Positions 8,301 through 9,850 of a stretch of 9,850 nucleotides of DNA are shown piece after piece. The stretch spans positions 1 to 9,850 of the forward strand of contig JASLEN010000210.1 of the NCBI GenBank assembly GCA_030151105.1. The letters are read 5' to 3'. How positions within the stretch are numbered: position 1 is the stretch's first letter; every line of letters begins with the position of its first letter. The notes under the pieces were generated by a model. It did not search any database and had not been told where the DNA came from. It worked only from the letters and a program-made list of their open reading frames with translations. This DNA is from Dysgonomonas sp. (GTDB lineage Bacteria; Bacteroidota; Bacteroidia; Bacteroidales; Dysgonomonadaceae). Both the position numbers and the translations under genes were made by a program.

Positions 8301-8503
8301 ACATTTCGCTAGGTTATACTATTCCTAAGCCGTTGTTGCGCCAGATTGGTATCAATAGTTTGAGAGTATATGCTCAAGCAGAAAACTTCTTAACAATATT
8401 TGGAGAGCAAGGACTAGATCCAGAGCAATCTATCACAGGAGGTACATATTTTAGATATCCAGCAATGAAAACCATGTCGTTTGGTTTCAACCTAGGATTT
8501 TAA
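5387..8503 (+). CDS. SusC/RagA-family TonB-dependent outer-membrane transporter
   Basis: A 1,038-residue outer-membrane transporter that, with its SusD-like partner, takes up oligomers (typically glycans, in some cases peptides) using TonB energy. Start: a TTG lies in frame at 5381, but the ATG at 5387 begins an ideal signal peptide (MGKKLLIFLLIF, cleavage near LSA-QS, residues 21/22). Next comes a carboxypeptidase-D regulatory-like domain (about 25-97: VKGRVTDSEGEPLTGVSV, DWDGNYSV), a TonB-box-like LDEVIVVAYGT (101-111), and the plug domain (about 115-230) with the SusC signature IESVSVMKDAASTALYGSRA, then GNGLVIITTKQG. The remainder is a beta-barrel ending in aromatic FGFNLGF. There is no N-terminal STN domain between signal peptide and CarboxypepD domain, so signalling to an anti-sigma factor is unlikely. 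It is followed at 33 bp by susD, indicating one operon. The substrate is not inferable here. Confidence 0.95.
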   Translation: MGKKLLIFLLIFTSSILGLSAQSKTVKGRVTDSEGEPLTGVSVVIKGTTNGTTTDWDGNYSVAAVPSDGVLVLSFIGFHSKEVKVTGETQNVVLDSNDTLLDEVIVVAYGTASKAGYTGAASTVSKEKIAQAQVSNVSRLLQGTAAGVQSVASSGQPGSEAAIYIRGVGSINASSKPLYVVDGAPYDGDLSAINPADIESVSVMKDAASTALYGSRAGNGLVIITTKQGTKDDKVKIDASFKYGFSSRAIKDYKKVSTNDYYQLYWEALRNQELYRENKAPEVAAEYASDQLTKRLGINPYGSAYPRPVGVDGKLADGATPLWDDDWEKEYTQNAKRMEAQLGFSGGSKKMAYYVSLGYLNDEGIALASDFKRYSARVNLNGDITSWLRFNTGISLTHSDSKSPAGDDSSLANTINFARSMPNFYPIWVRDENGNFKDGVKTYDYGYGDGTANHYRPSAANPKYNHLGSSAYDFNRRQREMASLRGSIEIDLYKGLMYRGSANLDFANRVNHNYTNPEIGSSSYNEIRGSVSKYNYRDTRFTGNNVLTYTRTFNDVHNMKVLLGQEYYEYNTNNFYGSRSGFPILGFEEPVAASLLGNFSGSGDSYKLLSYFANAEYNYAHKYFGSLSLRSDGSSRFHKDTRWGTFWSVGASWRINQENFLKDVKEISILTLRGSYGGQGNDGISTYYGYKSLFDMKPNLGLPGFVTGSLANPNLKWETNLNLNIAIDYGFFNKRLFGSIEYFNRRSKDLLFEIPMALSAGYGGYLANIGSMKNTGVEFIVTGVPVETKDFQLELSLNATHYKNKITSLPGERIISGNKLLWVGGSIYDFYLVEWAGVNPENGLPQWYKTVNGERVKTEIYDEANNEDSKIIAGTSLPDLTGGFSINFKYKDFDFGTLFAYSLGGKIYNGDKTGLLHNGSSAGRAMSVDMLDRWTPENTQTDIPRLQTTNAYAWTSSSTRFLVDADYLRMKNISLGYTIPKPLLRQIGINSLRVYAQAENFLTIFGEQGLDPEQSITGGTYFRYPAMKTMSFGFNLGF

Positions 8504-8536
8504 GTAAATGGTGATAGTTAAATTTTAATTTATAAG

Positions 8537-9850
8537 ATGAGAAAAATGAAAAAATATATATACATACTTGCCCTTGCTCTAGGAGTATATTCTTGCGATA
8601 TGGATACAAATCCAACTGATGCAGTGCCAGAAGGTATCGTTTTTGAGAATGCTCAGAATGCTAATTATGTGCTTGATGGTACATGGGCATACATGATGGA
8701 TACGTACTTTACGTACCAAAATCCAGGTTGGTCAACAGTTTTGCTGGCAAGTGATGCCATGGCAAATGATGTGGCTATGCAGCCTAACAAATATGGATAC
8801 TATGGGCATTATTCATTTACTAGCTTGTTTAGTATTAGTGCCTATACTACCGAAAGTGTTTGGACTATTGCCTACAAAGTGATTGATAATACGAACCACT
8901 TGATTACGAAAATAGATAATGTGCCAGGAGATGAGAACTTGAAGAAGTCGATCAAAGCGCAAGCCTATGCACTTAGAGGATATGTTTATCTCAATTTGGC
9001 TACATTCTATTCTCACTCGTATGCCTACGATGCAAATGCTCTCAGTGTACCTATTTACTTGGAGCCAACAACATTGAAAACACAGGGAAATCTTAGAAGA
9101 ACGGTTGGAGATGTTTATAAACAAGCTGAAGAGGACTTGTTGGCTGCTTATGGATTGAGTGCAAGTGTTAAAAGAACTGCAAAGCATCAAATGAATGAAC
9201 AAGTAATTGCTGGAGTGTTGGCACGTCTCTATCTACAAAAAGGGACTGATTGGGAAGCTGCACAAAAGTATGCAGCCATTGCTCACAAAGAAGCTAAATG
9301 GATGACCAAAAATGAATACCTAACAGGATTCAATGATAGAGCAAACAATGAGTGGATATGGGGGCATGGACAAGCTACTTACCAAGATGCAGCAAGCTAT
9401 AGCTTTAACTATAAGGATGTTTCGTCTGAGTCTTCTTATTATTACAGCTATTTTGCTGATCCGTATTTCAAAGAATTGTTTAAAGATGGAGATGACTATG
9501 ATAAAAATGATGTTCGTGTCGAACTATTTGAATGGGATTTGAAGCGTTATAAAGGTGGTTTGATGTATAAAAAGTTTAAATACAAAACAGATAAAACAGC
9601 TGATATTGTATTGATGCGCAAGCCTGAGATGCTTTTGATTGAAGCAGAAGCTTTGGCAGAGCAAAATAAATTGAGTGATGCAATTGGGAAACTTAACGAA
9701 CTTCGCGAAATACGTGGAGCAGCTAGACCTGACCTTTCAGCAAAAACAAAAGAACAATTAGTTGATGAGATTTTGATTGAGCGTCGTAAAGAATTGTTTG
9801 GAGAAGGATTTGGACTATCTGATATCAAACGTAAACAAGTTGCAGTAGAG
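8537..9850 (+). CDS. SusD/RagB-family surface lipoprotein (3' end beyond window)
   Basis: The frame stays open from ATG 8537 to the last base, giving 438 residues without a stop; family members are usually about 500-600 residues, so only the C-terminal tail is missing. SusD-like proteins are lipid-anchored, TPR-rich lids on the SusC barrel that bind the substrate at the cell surface. Seen here: a lipoprotein signal peptide (basic RKMKK, hydrophobic core, lipobox VYSC with Cys20), followed by acidic DMD, broadly compatible with surface export. The SusD N-terminal helical motif is AQAYALRGYVYLNLATFY (141-158), and TPR-like VLARLYLQKG lies at 227-236. The C-terminal family block has MRKPEMLLIEAEALAEQ (360-376) and ERRKELFGEGFGLSDIKR (415-432). 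An alternative start at the second ATG (8546) would also leave a signal peptide. The gap to the susC stop is 33 bp and no promoter is seen, so the two are presumably cotranscribed. Confidence 0.94.
   Translation, partial: MRKMKKYIYILALALGVYSCDMDTNPTDAVPEGIVFENAQNANYVLDGTWAYMMDTYFTYQNPGWSTVLLASDAMANDVAMQPNKYGYYGHYSFTSLFSISAYTTESVWTIAYKVIDNTNHLITKIDNVPGDENLKKSIKAQAYALRGYVYLNLATFYSHSYAYDANALSVPIYLEPTTLKTQGNLRRTVGDVYKQAEEDLLAAYGLSASVKRTAKHQMNEQVIAGVLARLYLQKGTDWEAAQKYAAIAHKEAKWMTKNEYLTGFNDRANNEWIWGHGQATYQDAASYSFNYKDVSSESSYYYSYFADPYFKELFKDGDDYDKNDVRVELFEWDLKRYKGGLMYKKFKYKTDKTADIVLMRKPEMLLIEAEALAEQNKLSDAIGKLNELREIRGAARPDLSAKTKEQLVDEILIERRKELFGEGFGLSDIKRKQVAVE

Noticed and set aside
8813..9202. 129-codon minus-strand open frame opposite the susD-like gene
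   Set aside because: It lies wholly within a well-supported + strand gene with clear SusD motifs, and its translation is Cys/Ser/Ile-rich without domain features, typical of an antisense shadow.
9547..9828. 93-codon minus-strand open frame near the right edge
   Set aside because: It is opposite the conserved C-terminal SusD block, and its Ser-rich translation reflects the complement of that coding sequence.
1..9850. CRISPR arrays, tRNA or rRNA genes, insertion sequences, phage or defence genes
   Set aside because: No regularly spaced repeats, no tRNA-like cloverleaf stretches, no transposase or integrase motifs, and coding sequence fills nearly the whole window.

Overview
The window looks like a chromosomal segment of a low-GC member of the Bacteroidales (phylum Bacteroidota). 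Four things support this: the C-terminal part of the Bacteroidota-specific type IX secretion translocon SprA (Sov), an RprX/RprY-type two-component pair, a SusC/SusD outer-membrane pair, and mostly SD-less, A/T-rich translation starts. Because SprA is present, the source is probably not a typical gut Bacteroides species, which generally lack the type IX system. An oral, environmental or other T9SS-positive lineage (Porphyromonas-, Tannerella- or Paludibacter-like) fits better. The exact genus cannot be read from the sequence alone.

Layout: all genes lie on the + strand. Positions 1-1746 hold the 3' end of sprA, cut by the left edge. A 183-bp A/T-rich gap containing several TGTT/AACA elements precedes the sensor kinase gene (rprX-like, 1930-3480) and its response regulator (rprY-like, 3509-4222), which are 28 bp apart and presumably one operon. 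A 12-bp inverted repeat and a Bacteroidota-type -7 promoter element separate rprY from thyA (4333-5127), a complete thymidylate synthase. A very clear intrinsic terminator (5153-5189) ends thyA. A leader of about 200 bp with a promoter-like element and a small hairpin then leads into a susC-like TonB-dependent transporter gene (true start 5387, end 8503). A susD-like surface lipoprotein gene follows 33 bp later, starts at 8537 and runs off the right edge without a stop.

Functionally there are three blocks: protein secretion (sprA), envelope signalling plus dTMP synthesis (rprXY, thyA), and import of a glycan or other oligomer (susCD). The substrate of the SusCD pair cannot be inferred because its enzymes and regulators would lie beyond the right edge. 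The SusC lacks an N-terminal STN domain, which argues against control by a dedicated transenvelope sigma/anti-sigma pathway.

I did not find a novel defence, mobile, CRISPR or RNA system here. The points most worth a second look are the repeated AAATGTTAAAAT element on both sides of rprXY, the terminator-like hairpin overlapping the thyA promoter region, the hairpin in the susC leader, and the Gly/Arg-rich stretch in the sensor domain of the kinase.
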